DNA from: Pantoea sp. BAV 3049
GTDB taxonomy: Bacteria; Pseudomonadota; Gammaproteobacteria; Enterobacterales; Enterobacteriaceae
Reading direction: 5' to 3'
Length of the DNA stretch: 64,000 nucleotides
Assembly (NCBI RefSeq): GCF_009765445.1
Contig: NZ_WHOY01000031.1
Span: 2,439,561 to 2,503,560, forward strand
Under the pieces are notes generated by a model. That model saw nothing but the letters and a program-made list of their open reading frames with translations, was not told the origin of the DNA and ran no database searches. Positions 35,275-44,429 of this stretch are shown here, one piece after another. Every line of letters starts with the position of its first letter. Position 1 is the first letter of the stretch. Made by a program: the position numbers and the translations under genes.

Positions 35275-36333
35275 ATGACAAAATTGCCTGTAACAGTGCC
35301 AGGTTTGTTAGTTGCCTTTTCGGTGGTTTTCTCGCTGGCGCAGCCGTTGCGCGCCACTGCTGCTGATGAAATGACCTTTGCCAGCTGGGGAGGCGCTTAT
35401 CAGGACGGTATCCGCGAGGCGTGGATGAAACCCTTTACCAAAGAGAGCGGTATCGAAATTACCGAAGATACCAACCCGGTTATTGCGCGTATTAAGGCCA
35501 TGGTGGATATCCATAAAGTGGAGTGGGACGTGGTGACCGCAGGCGGGGCCAGCCTGATGCAGGGAGCGAAAAGCGGTCTTTTTGAGAAAATCACCCCTGA
35601 TATGGTTAATGAAGAGAATGTCCTGCCCGAGGCGCGCAATGATTACGGTGTTCCGTCTGAAATCTTCTCCACTGTCATCGGGTATTCAACCAAAGCCTTT
35701 CCCAATGGCGGGCCGAAAACGTTCGCAGATTTCTGGGATGTAAAAAAATTCCCGGGTAAACGTACATTACCGGACAAACCCGATACGGTGCTGGAAGCTG
35801 CACTGCTCGCCGACGGCGTTGCCCCCGCAGATGTCTATAAAACTCTTGATACCCCCGCCGGCATGAAGCGTGCGCTGGACAAGATCCGTCAGATTAAACC
35901 TGATGTGGCGATGTGGTGGTCATCAGGTGCCCAGCCCGTTCAGGCCCTGGCCAGTGGCGAAGTTGTGATGGCGCTGGGCTGGAACGGTCGCTTCCAGTCA
36001 GGGATCGACAGCGGTCTGCCCATTGCGATGTCCTGGGACCAGTCGGTGGCGCAGGTGGGGTATTTCATGATTGTTAAGGGTGCACCCAATAAAGCGCAGG
36101 CGGTTAAGTTCCTTAACTACATTATCCGTCCCGACGTTCAGGCCCGGTTCAGTCAGTATGTGGCTTACGGTCCGGTCACCCCGAAATCAATCCCGCTGAT
36201 CGATAAAACGCGGCAGTCGCGGCTGCCTTCCACCCCTGAACGTTTATCCAATGCCCTGTTTATGAATATCAACTGGTGGGCGGATCACTCGCTGGCGGCC
36301 GGTGAAGCCTATAACACCGCCATGCAGCAATGA
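35275..36333 (+). CDS. PotD-like ABC transporter substrate-binding protein
   Basis: 352 residues with an N-terminal signal peptide ending about ATAA-DEM, then a family-1/PotD-type binding fold (MTFASWGGAYQDGIREAWMK, WDVVTAGGASLMQGAKSGLF, SGEVVMALGWNGRFQSGIDS). This subclass binds polyamine-like or opine-like cations. AAGGGAAAG precedes the ATG. It is followed by an M24-like protein, a fused permease and an ATPase forming the rest of the importer. Confidence 0.87.
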   Translation: MTKLPVTVPGLLVAFSVVFSLAQPLRATAADEMTFASWGGAYQDGIREAWMKPFTKESGIEITEDTNPVIARIKAMVDIHKVEWDVVTAGGASLMQGAKSGLFEKITPDMVNEENVLPEARNDYGVPSEIFSTVIGYSTKAFPNGGPKTFADFWDVKKFPGKRTLPDKPDTVLEAALLADGVAPADVYKTLDTPAGMKRALDKIRQIKPDVAMWWSSGAQPVQALASGEVVMALGWNGRFQSGIDSGLPIAMSWDQSVAQVGYFMIVKGAPNKAQAVKFLNYIIRPDVQARFSQYVAYGPVTPKSIPLIDKTRQSRLPSTPERLSNALFMNINWWADHSLAAGEAYNTAMQQ

Positions 36334-36376
36334 TCGCGCTGCGTGGCAGCAATCTGTTAAAGGGGGATTGAAGAGG

Positions 36377-37510
36377 GTGGAAACCAACTACTGGTTTGAA
36401 AAAGCAGAGTATGAGCAGCGCCTGGAGCAGGTGCAGCAACAACTGGTCGAAAAAGGGTATGACGCTTTGCTGGCGTTTATGCCGGAAAGCGTGACGTGGC
36501 TTACGGGGTTTTTCACCCGTGCTTACTCCTCTTTTCAGTTTGCCATTATCCCGGCAAACGGCGACCCGACAGTGATCTGCCGGGATGTGGAGGAATACTA
36601 TCTCGACAGTACCTGTCTGTATAACGATCGCGTGATGTGGAGCGACAGTGACGATAAAACCACTATCGCCGTGCAGGCAATCCGCTCGCGACTCGGTAAT
36701 TCTCCCCGACTGGCAGTAGAAATGGGTGCGTGGCCACTATCAGTGGCGCGCTTTAACGGCATTAAGGCCGGATTGCCTGAAGCCCTGATGCTTGATGAAA
36801 GCCAGCTGGTGACGCAAATGCGCTTTATAAAATCTCCGGCAGAGATTGCTTATCAGCGCCGGGCAGCAGTTGCGGCGGAGGCTGGCATGTCTGCGGCGAT
36901 AGCTTCAGCATGCACCGGCGTTAGCGAACGTGAAATGGCGGCTGAAATCTGTAGCGCGATGATCCGCGCTGGCAGCGATCTGCCTGGCCCGGGTGTGATG
37001 TCATCAGGAGAGCGGGCTTACCATCTTCATGGCGGCTACAGCGATCGCGTGCTGGCACACGGTGACATCGTGCAAATTGAAACCACGCCAAACGTACGAC
37101 ATTACCATGCCCGTTTTATGAGGCCGATTCGCGTCGGGCACGCGAGTGATGAGGACCAGCGAGTGGTGGAGCAGCTGATTGCCATTCAGGATGCCGCGCT
37201 GGCAGAGGTGCGACCGGGCGTTGCGGGTAGCGTGCCGGATGCCATTTATCGCGAAGGGGTGCTGGCGGCAGGGTTACGTGAAACCTATACCAATAAAACC
37301 TTCTATTCGGTTGGGCTGCTGCTGGCACCCAGTGGCGGCGAACCGCTGGAGGCGGCACCGGGTTGCACGTGGCACTTTACGCCTGGCATGACTTTTCATA
37401 CCTATGTGCTGGCGCGGGGTTATGGCATGTCCGAAACCATCACCATTACTGGCGATGGCTACGAGCGATTAACCCAGTATCCGCGCAAGTTATTCATCAG
37501 CCAGGCATGA
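36377..37510 (+). CDS. M24-fold (creatinase/prolidase-like) protein lacking most metal ligands
   Basis: 377 residues from GTG 36377 (AGGGGG 10 nt upstream); the frame opens earlier, overlapping the binding-protein gene. N-terminal creatinase domain (to about 140) and C-terminal pita-bread domain. In metallopeptidases the five ligands are D, D, H, E, E; here the aligned positions read E235, R246, S311, T342 and E353, so only the last remains. It is therefore not an ordinary aminopeptidase. Metal-free M24 relatives (creatinase, EutD/DoeA-like) cleave C-N bonds of small molecules. Its place inside an importer operon suggests it acts on the imported compound. Confidence 0.76.
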   Translation: METNYWFEKAEYEQRLEQVQQQLVEKGYDALLAFMPESVTWLTGFFTRAYSSFQFAIIPANGDPTVICRDVEEYYLDSTCLYNDRVMWSDSDDKTTIAVQAIRSRLGNSPRLAVEMGAWPLSVARFNGIKAGLPEALMLDESQLVTQMRFIKSPAEIAYQRRAAVAAEAGMSAAIASACTGVSEREMAAEICSAMIRAGSDLPGPGVMSSGERAYHLHGGYSDRVLAHGDIVQIETTPNVRHYHARFMRPIRVGHASDEDQRVVEQLIAIQDAALAEVRPGVAGSVPDAIYREGVLAAGLRETYTNKTFYSVGLLLAPSGGEPLEAAPGCTWHFTPGMTFHTYVLARGYGMSETITITGDGYERLTQYPRKLFISQA

Positions 37511-37565
37511 TCCCAGGCCGGAGAGACGATGTGAGAAATCTATTTCAGGCGCGCAGGGAGGAGCT

Positions 37566-39269
37566 ATGTCAACAATCTCGTTAAGCGCCACGGCGAGTGA
37601 AAAGGGGACAAGCCGCTTTTCCCGTCTGACGCTGCTGGCTGTGCCACTACTGGTTTTTCTGGCGCTGTTTTTTATCTGGCCAATTATTGAGCTGCTTAAA
37701 CAGGGCTTTTACAGTAAGGGGGCGCTGTCAGCAGATAATTATCTGCATCTGTGGGAAGTGCCGATCTACCGCATCGTGTTGCAGAATACGTTTGTCATCG
37801 CAGCGGTGGTGACCGGTTGTTGTATCATTATGAGCTATCCACTGGCTTATTTAATGGCCTCCGTCCGGCCTGCACTGTCAAAAGTGCTGTTTTTCGCTGT
37901 GCTGCTGCCTTTCTGGTCCAGCGCACTGGTGCGCACCTCGGCGTGGATTGCGCTGTTACAGCAAAATGGTCCCCTGAATACCCTGCTGGTCACCACCCGG
38001 GTTATCGATCAGCCGATCGCCTTTTTGTATAACTTTACTGGCGTATTAATCGGCATGACCCATGTGCTGATGCCGTTTGTGGTGTTGCCGCTTTACGCTT
38101 CCTTTCGCGCACTGGATAACTCGCTGGTCCAGGCCGCCCAGAGTCTGGGGGCGGACGCGATTGGCATTTTCACCAGGATAATCCTGCCGTTGACCCGACC
38201 GGGTGTGGCGGCGGGGGCGATCATCGTTTTTATGAACGCGATCGGCTATTACATCACGCCTTCACTGATGGGGGGACCGGCGCAGCGGATGATTGCCGAG
38301 CTGATCTCGCACAATATCAGCGATGAGCTGAACTGGGGCATTGCCGCAGCATTGGCCGGGGTGCTGCTGATAACTACGCTGCTGGCGCTGTGGGTGTTCA
38401 ACCGTTTATTTGGTCTGGACAAACTGATGGGTAGCCACAGCGGGAAGGGTAACCAGCGAGCGGGTGCACGGCGAACCAGCGGCGGACGTCTTAGCGCAAT
38501 GGCTGGTGTGGTGTGCGCGCTGTTTTTGATACTGCCAATACTGGTGGTTATCCCAATCAGTTTTGGCACCGGTAACTTCCCGACCTTCCCTCCACCACAC
38601 TATGGACTGCGCTGGTATGACAACTTCTTCACCGATTCAAAATGGATGGCCGCGCTGGGGCAGAGCGTGAAAGTCGGCGTTGTTGTTACCCTGTTGTCGT
38701 TGATTCTGGGAGCCTCCGCGGCGCTGGGCGTCTATAAAATGCGTTCAAACCGCAAAGGGTGGCTGGAAGTCCTGTTTATCATTCCGATGTCCGTCCCTGC
38801 GATTATTACCGCCGTGGCGCTCTACTACCTCTGCGGTCCGCTTGCACTGATCAATAATTCGGTGGCGCTGATTATCGGCCATACCGTACTGGCAACACCC
38901 TTTACCTACATCACAATGCGTGCTGCTCTGCAACGTTTTGATCCCAGTCTGGAACTGGCCGCGCTTAGCCTCGGTGCAAGCTGGCCGCAGATGTTCAGGC
39001 GCGTGATGTTACCGGCGCTGTTGCCTGGCATGATTGGTGGAGCGGTGTTTGCTTTTATTACCTCGTTTGATGATGTGGTGATGGCGCTGTTCCTGACCAC
39101 ACTGCGTAATCGCACGTTGCCAAAGCTGATGTATGAAGGGTTGTCGTTTGATTTTGATCCGACGGTCATTTCCGCATCCTGCGTGTTGATTGGTGCAACC
39201 GCGCTGATCCTGCTTGCCTGGAGTCTGTCTGGTCGTCATGGAGAAAAGCATGAAACAGCAACAAGGTAA
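37566..39269 (+). CDS. Fused PotB-PotC-type ABC permease
   Basis: 567 residues carrying two complete binding-protein-dependent permease domains in one chain: residues about 20-285 (EAA loop AAQSLGADAIGIFTRIILPL) and about 300-565 (EAA loop AALSLGASWPQMFRRVMLPA), joined by a basic linker GSHSGKGNQRAGARRTSGGR. Polyamine-type importers normally use separate PotB and PotC. GGAGG precedes the ATG. There is no frameshift or stop relic, so the fusion is a real reading frame. Confidence 0.9.
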   Translation: MSTISLSATASEKGTSRFSRLTLLAVPLLVFLALFFIWPIIELLKQGFYSKGALSADNYLHLWEVPIYRIVLQNTFVIAAVVTGCCIIMSYPLAYLMASVRPALSKVLFFAVLLPFWSSALVRTSAWIALLQQNGPLNTLLVTTRVIDQPIAFLYNFTGVLIGMTHVLMPFVVLPLYASFRALDNSLVQAAQSLGADAIGIFTRIILPLTRPGVAAGAIIVFMNAIGYYITPSLMGGPAQRMIAELISHNISDELNWGIAAALAGVLLITTLLALWVFNRLFGLDKLMGSHSGKGNQRAGARRTSGGRLSAMAGVVCALFLILPILVVIPISFGTGNFPTFPPPHYGLRWYDNFFTDSKWMAALGQSVKVGVVVTLLSLILGASAALGVYKMRSNRKGWLEVLFIIPMSVPAIITAVALYYLCGPLALINNSVALIIGHTVLATPFTYITMRAALQRFDPSLELAALSLGASWPQMFRRVMLPALLPGMIGGAVFAFITSFDDVVMALFLTTLRNRTLPKLMYEGLSFDFDPTVISASCVLIGATALILLAWSLSGRHGEKHETATR

Positions 39270-40242
39270 AGATGTAAGCCTGACGGGTATCCGCAAAGTC
39301 TACGGTGACGTTATCGCGCTGCCTGACGTCAACCTGTCGGTGAAGCGCGGTGAGTTTTGCACTTTGCTCGGTGCCTCTGGTTCAGGCAAAACGACCTTAC
39401 TAAAGATTATCGCCGGGTTTGAAACGCCGGATCAGGGCAGGGTGTGTATCGCTGGCAAAGATGTCAGCCGCATGCCCATTGCCGATCGCAATATCGGCAT
39501 GGTTTTCCAGAACTATGCGCTGTTCCCTCATATGTCGGTATTTGAAAATGTCGCGTTTTCGCTGCGTATGCGTCGCCTGGCTGAAGTGGATATCGAACGA
39601 AAAGTTTCTGAAGCACTTGAGCTGGTCAGCCTGAAAGAGTACCGCAAGCGTCTGCCGGGAGAATTATCCGGCGGGCAGCAACAGCGTACTGCACTGGCCA
39701 GGGCGCTGGTCTTCAATCCGGATATCCTACTGATGGATGAACCGCTGGGGGCGCTGGACAAAAATCTGCGTCAGACCATCCAGCTGCAGATTAAACAGCT
39801 GCATCAGGATCTGGGGCTGACGGTGGTGTTCGTGACCCACGATCAGGAAGAAGCGATGAATTTGTCCGACACCATTGTCATTATGGAGAACGGCAACATC
39901 GTTGAATCCGGCGCGCCGGAACACCTTTACCGCCAGCCGGGTTCGCCATTTGTCGCCGGGTTCCTCGGTGAATGTAATTTTATCCGGCAGGAGGGGGCGG
40001 CGATGCTGGGCATTCGTCCTGAACATCTGCTGCTCGGCAGCAGTGGCCAGCCAATGTCTCAGCGACACCGCGGTGAAATTCAGATGGCGACATTCTGTGG
40101 TATGCACTGGAAACTGTTTATCGCTTCACTGGGGCAAACCATTATCGCCTATGCACCACCTGATATTCCGTCGGTTGAGCGAACGCCCGGACAGGTGATC
40201 GACTGGGGGTTTCATTCACGGGATGCCATCGCTTTCCCTTAA
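39250..40242 (+). CDS. PotA-like ABC transporter ATP-binding protein
   Basis: 330 residues from ATG 39250 (GGAG 7 nt upstream); ATG 39238 is an alternative. Walker A GASGSGKTT, Q-loop MVFQNYALFPHMSV, signature LSGGQQQR, Walker B ILLMDEPLGALD, H-loop VFVTHDQEEA. The C-terminal TOBE region is short compared with PotA. The start lies 20 nt inside the permease gene, so translation is coupled. Confidence 0.91.
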   Translation: MKQQQGKDVSLTGIRKVYGDVIALPDVNLSVKRGEFCTLLGASGSGKTTLLKIIAGFETPDQGRVCIAGKDVSRMPIADRNIGMVFQNYALFPHMSVFENVAFSLRMRRLAEVDIERKVSEALELVSLKEYRKRLPGELSGGQQQRTALARALVFNPDILLMDEPLGALDKNLRQTIQLQIKQLHQDLGLTVVFVTHDQEEAMNLSDTIVIMENGNIVESGAPEHLYRQPGSPFVAGFLGECNFIRQEGAAMLGIRPEHLLLGSSGQPMSQRHRGEIQMATFCGMHWKLFIASLGQTIIAYAPPDIPSVERTPGQVIDWGFHSRDAIAFP

Positions 40243-40275
40243 TAATCCGCGCATCGCGCACGCAACGAGGTGAAG

Positions 40276-41235
40276 ATGAATAACAAACTCAGTGAAAAGG
40301 CGAGTGGCGTCTATATTATTTCCGCAACGCCTTTCACCGACAGTGGTGAGCTGGATCTGAACAGTGCAGACACGCTGACTGACTTTTATCTGCAGCAAGG
40401 GGTCAGCGGCATCACCATCCTCGGTATGATGGGCGAGGCATCCAAACTGACTGATGAGGAGTCACTGCTTTTTATGCGTCGGGTGCTGGCGAGGGTCAAT
40501 GGGCGCGTACCGGTGGTGGTTGGCGTGAGCCATGCATCCCACCAGCATGTGCAACGCTTAAGTCTCAGCGCGATGGAAGCAGGTGCCGCAGGCGTCATGC
40601 TGGCGCCAACCCCTAATCTTAAAACTGACGATCAGATAAGCCAGTATTACCTTACGCTGGCGCAATGGCTCGGCAGCGATGTGCCGATCTGTTTGCAGGA
40701 TTTCCCTCAGTCCACCGGAGTGCATACGTCGGTCGCGGTGATTTTGCGTCTGATTGAGGCGTTACCGCAACTGGTGATGCTTAAACATGAAGATTTACCC
40801 GGATTGCGCAAACTCACTCAGGTACGCGAACAAAGCAGCAAGCGTGGTCTGCGACGCATAAGTATTCTGGCCGGCAACGGCGGGCTGTTTTTACCTCAGG
40901 AAATGCGCCGTGGCGCAGATGGGGCGATGACCGGTTTCGCATATCCGGAAATGCTGGTGCAGGTTTGCGCGCTGTTTCAGGCCGGTAAGCCAGAAGCAGC
41001 AGAGGATTTGTTTGATATTTATCTGCCGTTATTGCGCCACGAGTTTCAGTTCGGCATTGGACTCGCACTGCGTAAAGAAACGCTGCGGCGGCGTGGGGTA
41101 ATAAGCAGTGCGAGTGTGCGTCAACCCGGGCCGGTGCTGGATAGCACCGATCTGAACGAATTAACGCAACTTATCACGAGGCTTGAGTTACGGTTGGGTG
41201 ATACTGATTTTCAGGCTAAATTCTCGTTGTCGTAA
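40276..41235 (+). CDS. DapA/NAL-superfamily lyase with altered Tyr motif
   Basis: 319 residues from ATG 40276 (GAGGTG 7 nt upstream). Schiff-base K170 in VMLKHEDLPG and the pocket GMMGEASKLT are present, but the normal Y-N-x-P motif reads Q141-D-F-P, so the catalytic Tyr of dihydrodipicolinate synthase is absent. It is therefore not DapA; a retro-aldol or dehydratase role on an imported compound is likely. It is the last gene of the GntR-led operon and is followed by a terminator. Confidence 0.83.
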   Translation: MNNKLSEKASGVYIISATPFTDSGELDLNSADTLTDFYLQQGVSGITILGMMGEASKLTDEESLLFMRRVLARVNGRVPVVVGVSHASHQHVQRLSLSAMEAGAAGVMLAPTPNLKTDDQISQYYLTLAQWLGSDVPICLQDFPQSTGVHTSVAVILRLIEALPQLVMLKHEDLPGLRKLTQVREQSSKRGLRRISILAGNGGLFLPQEMRRGADGAMTGFAYPEMLVQVCALFQAGKPEAAEDLFDIYLPLLRHEFQFGIGLALRKETLRRRGVISSASVRQPGPVLDSTDLNELTQLITRLELRLGDTDFQAKFSLS

Positions 41236-41285
41236 AAAGGTTCTGAAAATAGCAGCGCAAGGAACAAAAATTCTGACCCTGACCC

Positions 41286-41311
41286 AAAATCCACGCAACT
41301 GCGTGGATTTT
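41286..41311. terminator. Hairpin terminator between DapA-like gene and ychF
   Basis: Perfect 11-bp stem AAAATCCACGC / GCGTGGATTTT with loop AACT. A/T runs on both sides allow use by both convergent operons. Confidence 0.88.
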
Positions 41312-41368
41312 GAGTGTTTTTCAGCCTTCATTAGGCTTGCTGAATCCTCATGAGACAACAAACTTTAA

Positions 41369-42460
41369 TCAGACGTTAAACAAAAAGTTCATCACATCGC
41401 CATCTTTAACGACATAGTCCTTACCTTCTGAACGCATCTTGCCGGCTTCTTTCGCGCCTTGCTCACCTTTGTAGGTGATGTAGTCTTCATAGCCGATGGT
41501 CTGGGCGCGGATAAAGCCCTTCTCGAAGTCGGTATGGATTTTACCGGCTGCCTGTGGGGCGGTGGCGCCAACAGGGATGGTCCAGGCACGCACTTCTTTT
41601 ACGCCAGCGGTGAAGTAGGTCTGCAGGTTCAGCAGGGAGTAACCGGCGCGGATCACGCGGTTCAGACCTGGCTCTTCGATGCCCAGCTCGGCCATAAACT
41701 CTTCGCGGTCAGCGTCTTCCAGCTCGGCGATATCGGATTCCACTGCGGCACACACCGGCACCACTACAGAACCTTCTTTTTCGGCAATCGCACGAACCTG
41801 ATCCAGGTACGGGTTATTTTCAAAACCGTCTTCGTTAACGTTGGCGATATACATGGTTGGCTTCAGCGTCAGGAAGCTCAGGTAGCGGATTGCCGCTTTG
41901 TCTTCTTCGCTCAGGCCCAGCGAGCGCAGCATCCCGGCATTTTCCAGGTGCGGCAGGCATTTTTCCAGCGCGGCCTGTTCGGCTTTCGCGTCTTTATCGC
42001 CGCCTTTAGCGCGCTTCTGCACGCGCTGCAATGCACGTTCGCAGGTATCCAGGTCGGACAGCGCCAGCTCGGTGTTGATCACTTCGATATCATCAGCCGG
42101 GTCCACTTTGTTGTTTACGTGGATGATGTTGTCATTCTCGAAGCAGCGCACCACGTGGCCGATAGCTTCGGTTTCACGGATGTTGGTCAGGAACTGGTTG
42201 CCCAGACCTTCACCTTTGGAAGCGCCTTTCACCAGACCGGCAATATCCACGAACTCCATGGTGGTCGGGAGGATGCGCTGTGGCTTCACGATTTCCGCCA
42301 GCTTGTCGAGACGGGAATCAGGCATTGGCACCACGCCGGTATTCGGCTCAATGGTACAGAACGGGAAGTTTGCTGCTTCGATGCCCGCTTTGGTTAACGC
42401 ATTGAACAGGGTGGATTTCCCGACGTTTGGCAGGCCCACAATACCGCATTTGAATCCCAT
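41369..42460 (-). CDS. ychF: Redox-regulated ATPase/GTPase YchF (Obg-like OLA1 family)
   Basis: 363 residues, the normal YchF length. G1 [16 protein letters not shown]3 [20 protein letters not shown], the altered G4 NVNE that favours ATP, and the C-terminal TGS domain ([29 protein letters not shown]). It acts as a ribosome-associated ATPase. In E. coli pth lies directly upstream; here a 4.4-kb block separates them. Confidence 0.96.
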   Translation of the reverse strand: MGFKCGIVGLPNVGKSTLFNALTKAGIEAANFPFCTIEPNTGVVPMPDSRLDKLAEIVKPQRILPTTMEFVDIAGLVKGASKGEGLGNQFLTNIRETEAIGHVVRCFENDNIIHVNNKVDPADDIEVINTELALSDLDTCERALQRVQKRAKGGDKDAKAEQAALEKCLPHLENAGMLRSLGLSEEDKAAIRYLSFLTLKPTMYIANVNEDGFENNPYLDQVRAIAEKEGSVVVPVCAAVESDIAELEDADREEFMAELGIEEPGLNRVIRAGYSLLNLQTYFTAGVKEVRAWTIPVGATAPQAAGKIHTDFEKGFIRAQTIGYEDYITYKGEQGAKEAGKMRSEGKDYVVKDGDVMNFLFNV

Positions 42461-42809
42461 GTTTGAATCACCTTAATCGCTTGATAATCAGTGGATTGTG
42501 CAATCCGCTGATGTGTCTGAGAGTGTTATCACTGCAAGTTTCCGCGCATTATACACGTAATTATCGTCGGGATGGCGCTGTTTTCCAGCCAGCACTGGCG
42601 GGAGAGGGTTGAGATCTTGCTCACATTCCCTGATACTGACACAACTTGACAACTGACGGAGACCCCCGCAGATGCATCGCTCGCTGCCTACGCCACCCTG
42701 AGTTTCCCTCTCCCGGCAACGCCTGTTGCATTTCTCGTCCTTCTGGCGAGCCTTTCTGTGCCCATCCACCGGCGGCGCAGTCCCTGCATTATTATTATGG
42801 AAAATTAGC
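42461..42809 (+). other. 349-nt region upstream of the SulP gene with possible structured leader
   Basis: After the ychF promoter side, the last 150 nt are C-rich. They contain a 9-codon reading frame (42672-42701) and several short hairpins (GCAAC-GCCT-GTTGC and CTCGTCC-TTCT-GGCGAG). No known riboswitch class was recognised. Confidence 0.45.
42672..42701 (+). other. Candidate leader peptide MHRSLPTPP
   Basis: A 9-codon reading frame with GGAG 10 nt upstream, ending Pro-Thr-Pro-Pro-stop, a strong ribosome-stalling context. It lies 108 nt before the SulP start. Could be chance; no comparative data. Confidence 0.3.
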
Positions 42810-44291
42810 ATGTTCAATCTGAGCAACCTCAGAGCTGCCGACGTGAAGAATGACGTCCTGGCGGGCGCTGTTGTCTCTGTGGCTTTAATTCCGGAAGCCA
42901 CCGCTTTCTCGCTGCTGGCCGGGCTGTCGCCGACCATCGGTCTGCATACCGCTTTTATCCTTGGGCTGGTCACCGCGCTGTTCGGCGGCAAGCCCGGCAT
43001 GATCTCCGGGGCCGCTGGCTCCATCGTGGTGGTGTTGGTCAGCCTGATCCAGACCCACGGCTATCAGTATGTGCTGCTGGCGACCATCTTTGCCGGGCTG
43101 ATCCAGCTGGCGATTGGCCTGTTCCGTCTGGGGAAATTTATCCGCCTGGTGCCGCAACCGGCGATTTACGGCTTCGTTAACGGCCTGGCGATTGTTATCG
43201 CGCTGGCGCAGATCCCGATGATTAAGAATCAGGGGCCGGTGATGTACGGGCTGGTGGCGCTGGCGATGCTGATTGTCTGGTTGTTCCCGAAATTCACCAA
43301 AGTGATCCCCGGCTCGCTGGCTGCGCTGATAGCCATCAGTGCCATTGCCATCGGCTTTGGGCTGGACACCAAACGGGTAGGGGATCTGGCGGATATCTCC
43401 GGCACGCTGCCGTTCTTCCACCTGCCTGAGGCACCGCTAAGCTGGGCCACGTTGAAGGTTGTGCTGCCTTATGCAGTGATTATCGCGCTGGTCGGGCTGA
43501 TAGAGTCGCTGTTAACGCTGGCCGTTCTCGACGAAATGGGCAGTAAAAAAGGCGACGGTAACAAAGAGTGCGTGGCGCAGGGCATTGGCAACACTATCTG
43601 TGGCTTCTTCGGCAGCTTTGCCGGGTGCGCGATGATCGGTCAGTCGATTATTAACTTCACCTCCGGCGGTCGCGGGCGCATCTCCAATCTGGTGGGCGCA
43701 ATCCTGCTGATCCTGTTTGTGGTGAGCCTGTCGAAATACATTGCCCTGCTGCCGGTGGCGGCGCTGGCGGGCATTATGTTCGTGGTGTGCATAAACACTT
43801 TCGAATGGAGTTCCTTAAGCCGCCTGAAGCGCATGCCGAAACCTGATGCGGTGATCATGATCGCGGTGACGGTGGTCACGATTTACACCGACCTGGCGAT
43901 GGCGGTGATCTTCGGCGTGATTATCTCGGCGCTGGTTTTTGCCTGGCAGCACGCGCGCATGACTATCCTCTCGCAGGAGGAGAGCGCAGAGCAGAAAACT
44001 TATCAGCTGGAAGGGCCGCTGTTTTTCGGTTCGGTCGCCAGCTTCCATGAGCTGTTCCATCCGGAAAAAGATCCGCAGGAGGTGGTGATCGATTTTGCCC
44101 GCACCCGGGTGATGGACTCCAGCGGCGTTGAGGCCATTGATAAATTGACGGCCCGTTATATTACTGCCGGAAAAAGCGTGCGTTTACGCCATCTTAGCGA
44201 AGACTGCATCAGTCTGTTAAAGCAGGCTGGCCCGTTCTGCAGCCATGAACTGGACGATCCGGATTATAAAGTTGCCTCTGACCGGGGTTAA
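42810..44291 (+). CDS. SulP-family anion transporter with STAS domain
   Basis: 493 residues from ATG 42810; longer readings run into the leader region. Helical SulP core (ALIPEATAFSLLAGLSPTIG, FVNGLAIVIALAQIP, CVAQGIGNTICGFFGSFAGC) and a C-terminal STAS domain from about residue 400 (VVIDFARTRVMDSSGVEAID). SulP carriers transport sulfate, bicarbonate or dicarboxylates. E. coli has a SulP gene (dauA) between ychH and prs; here that slot holds a GGDEF gene and this shorter SulP lies between ychF and pth. Confidence 0.9.
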   Translation: MFNLSNLRAADVKNDVLAGAVVSVALIPEATAFSLLAGLSPTIGLHTAFILGLVTALFGGKPGMISGAAGSIVVVLVSLIQTHGYQYVLLATIFAGLIQLAIGLFRLGKFIRLVPQPAIYGFVNGLAIVIALAQIPMIKNQGPVMYGLVALAMLIVWLFPKFTKVIPGSLAALIAISAIAIGFGLDTKRVGDLADISGTLPFFHLPEAPLSWATLKVVLPYAVIIALVGLIESLLTLAVLDEMGSKKGDGNKECVAQGIGNTICGFFGSFAGCAMIGQSIINFTSGGRGRISNLVGAILLILFVVSLSKYIALLPVAALAGIMFVVCINTFEWSSLSRLKRMPKPDAVIMIAVTVVTIYTDLAMAVIFGVIISALVFAWQHARMTILSQEESAEQKTYQLEGPLFFGSVASFHELFHPEKDPQEVVIDFARTRVMDSSGVEAIDKLTARYITAGKSVRLRHLSEDCISLLKQAGPFCSHELDDPDYKVASDRG

Positions 44292-44325
44292 TGCATAAAG
44301 CTGTCGCCGGTCCTGCCGATATACA

Positions 44326-44394
44326 TAAAAATCGTCGTATTGATTCTCATGTTACAGAGTGAACGTCTAAAGTTTATTTGTACGACGATTTTTA
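44326..44394. repeat. 14-bp perfect inverted repeat
   Basis: TAAAAATCGTCGTA (44326-44339) and TACGACGATTTTTA (44381-44394), 41 nt apart, lie between the SulP stop and the EAL gene. A long hairpin could form in the EAL mRNA leader, or each arm may be a regulator half-site. Confidence 0.85.
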
Positions 44395-44429
44395 CCACTG
44401 GCAGGACGCCCGAACACTGGCACGACAGC

